Notes under the pieces: generated by a model
The model's database searches: none
What the model was told of the DNA's origin: nothing
Seen by the model: only the letters and a program-made list of their open reading frames with translations
Assembly: GCA_035524675.1 (NCBI GenBank)
Contig: DATKOK010000134.1
Coordinates: forward strand, 1 to 6,160
Reading direction: 5' to 3'
DNA: 6,160 nt
Origin: FEN-987 sp035524675
GTDB taxonomy: Archaea; Thermoproteota; Bathyarchaeia; 40CM-2-53-6
Translations under genes and position numbers: made by a program
In this document: in pieces, positions 5,638-6,160 of the stretch
Numbering within the stretch: position 1 is the stretch's first letter
How the letters are laid out: every line of letters starts with the position of its first letter

Positions 5638-6087
5638 CTAGCTCTTGAGCGGGTGTTCTCTGAGCCGAGTTTCGAGGTATTCTGCTACCTTCTTCTCACC
5701 GTACATCTTCTCTTCTTGCTGTTTCTTTAGTTGTTCCTCGACAACTTTAGTCAGTTCGTCGAGTTTCGTGGGTTTGGTTATGTAGAAGTCTGCGCCCTTC
5801 TGCACTGATGCAATTGCATTCTGAAGATCAGGGTATCCAGTTACGATGATCTTTCGCATCTTTGGTATTGTTTCCTGCATCTCAGCGAGTAATTTTGTCC
5901 CTTCCATGTCAGGAAGTCGGATGTCTATGAGTGCCAGATTGTACAATTGGTTCTTAGATTTCTCGATTGCTTCCTTCCCAGTGGAGGCAACATCAACGAT
6001 GTAACCTTCCTGTCTTAGCCCTGCTCGAAAGACTGCGGTTATGGTTTCATCATCATCGATTACGAGAATCCTTGCTTTACTTTCCAT
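5638..6087 (-). CDS. Receiver-only response regulator
   Basis: A 149-residue cytoplasmic signalling protein with one CheY-like receiver domain. The acidic pocket DDD is at 11-13, the phospho-accepting Asp55 lies in ALIDIRLPD, switch Thr83 is in IVTGYPD, and Lys105 is in ITKP. All key residues are present, so it should be phosphorylated by a histidine kinase. Residues 112-149 form a charged, probably helical tail (KKQQEEKMYGEKKVAEY) with no recognisable DNA-binding or enzyme output domain. Such stand-alone receivers are common in archaea and act by protein contact or as phosphorelay steps. The start is ATG 6087, 6 nt after a GGAGGTG site. The upstream GTG at 6096 lies inside that site and is rejected. 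The tail of a probable histidine kinase overlaps the start by 11 nt, so the two are probably translated together. Confidence 0.93.
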   Translation of the reverse strand: MESKARILVIDDDETITAVFRAGLRQEGYIVDVASTGKEAIEKSKNQLYNLALIDIRLPDMEGTKLLAEMQETIPKMRKIIVTGYPDLQNAIASVQKGADFYITKPTKLDELTKVVEEQLKKQQEEKMYGEKKVAEYLETRLREHPLKS

Positions 6088-6160
6088 TCCGTTCACCTCC
6101 CGAGTGAGGCTCTATTGGAAGCGTTAGTCTCGCTAGCGCGCCATGCTCAGGGCATTTTTC
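6077..6160 (-). CDS. Probable histidine kinase, C-terminal tail (5' end outside window)
   Basis: On the minus strand one frame is open from the window edge for 27 codons and stops at TAA 6079-6077; the other two frames stop within 30 nt. The residues include HGALARLTLPIEPHSG, resembling the last strands of the HATPase domain ('GxGxxFtvtLPi') that end most sensor histidine kinases. It overlaps the response regulator start by 11 nt, the usual arrangement of a kinase-regulator pair. The piece is too short to show any ATP-binding box, so the family call depends on the LPI ending and the neighbour. Confidence 0.5.
   Translation of the reverse strand, partial: EKCPEHGALARLTLPIEPHSGGERNGK
6094..6100 (-). 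promoter_or_regulatory. Ribosome-binding site deciding the response regulator start
   Basis: The minus strand reads GGAGGTG, then AACGGA, then ATG 6087, a 6-nt gap after the site. It lies inside the coding sequence of the upstream kinase tail, which suggests coupled translation. Confidence 0.75.

Noticed and set aside
6088..6096. GTG start for the response regulator
   Set aside because: It lies inside the GGAGGTG ribosome site that serves the ATG at 6087.

Overview
The window is most likely from an archaeon. The strongest evidence is a minus-strand tRNA-Gly(GCC) gene at 703-803. It is interrupted by a 23-nt insert whose ends fold into a near-ideal bulge-helix-bulge, the substrate of the archaeal tRNA-splicing endonuclease. 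The insert sits outside the usual 37/38 position. A TATA-like box at a suitable distance before the SDR gene, and a mix of Shine-Dalgarno sites with GTG/TTG starts, fit this. Noncanonical tRNA introns are most common in the TACK archaea (Thermoproteota and relatives, including Bathyarchaeia-like lineages), but finer placement is a guess. Base composition looks intermediate, near 50% GC by eye.

Left part (1-996): the C-terminal part of an amidase-signature enzyme enters from the left edge and stops at 616. The tRNA-Gly gene follows on the opposite strand, then a divergent spacer. The spacer carries an inverted, nearly perfect copy of the tRNA anticodon arm and a probable TATA box.

Middle (997-4451, + strand): three metabolic genes run in a row. 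They are a short-chain dehydrogenase/reductase (SDR), a cysteine-synthase-like fold-type II PLP enzyme, and an FGGY-family carbohydrate kinase. The second and third are 33 nt apart and probably cotranscribed. The first is separated from them by 128 nt holding a strong ribosome-binding site with no normal start codon and a hairpin. Each of the three departs from its family consensus in a functional loop, so substrates cannot be named. An oxidoreductase, a small-polyol or sugar kinase and a PLP lyase/synthase side by side suggest a small pathway acting on a hydroxylated metabolite. That pathway is inference.

Right part (4446-6160, - strand): a class I/II aminotransferase converges on the kinase gene, and the two stop codons overlap by 6 nt. 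Upstream of it on the same strand lies a receiver-only response regulator. The 27-codon tail of a probable histidine kinase overlaps the regulator start by 11 nt. The kinase tail and regulator form a translationally coupled two-component pair. The aminotransferase, 76 nt downstream, may be read with them.
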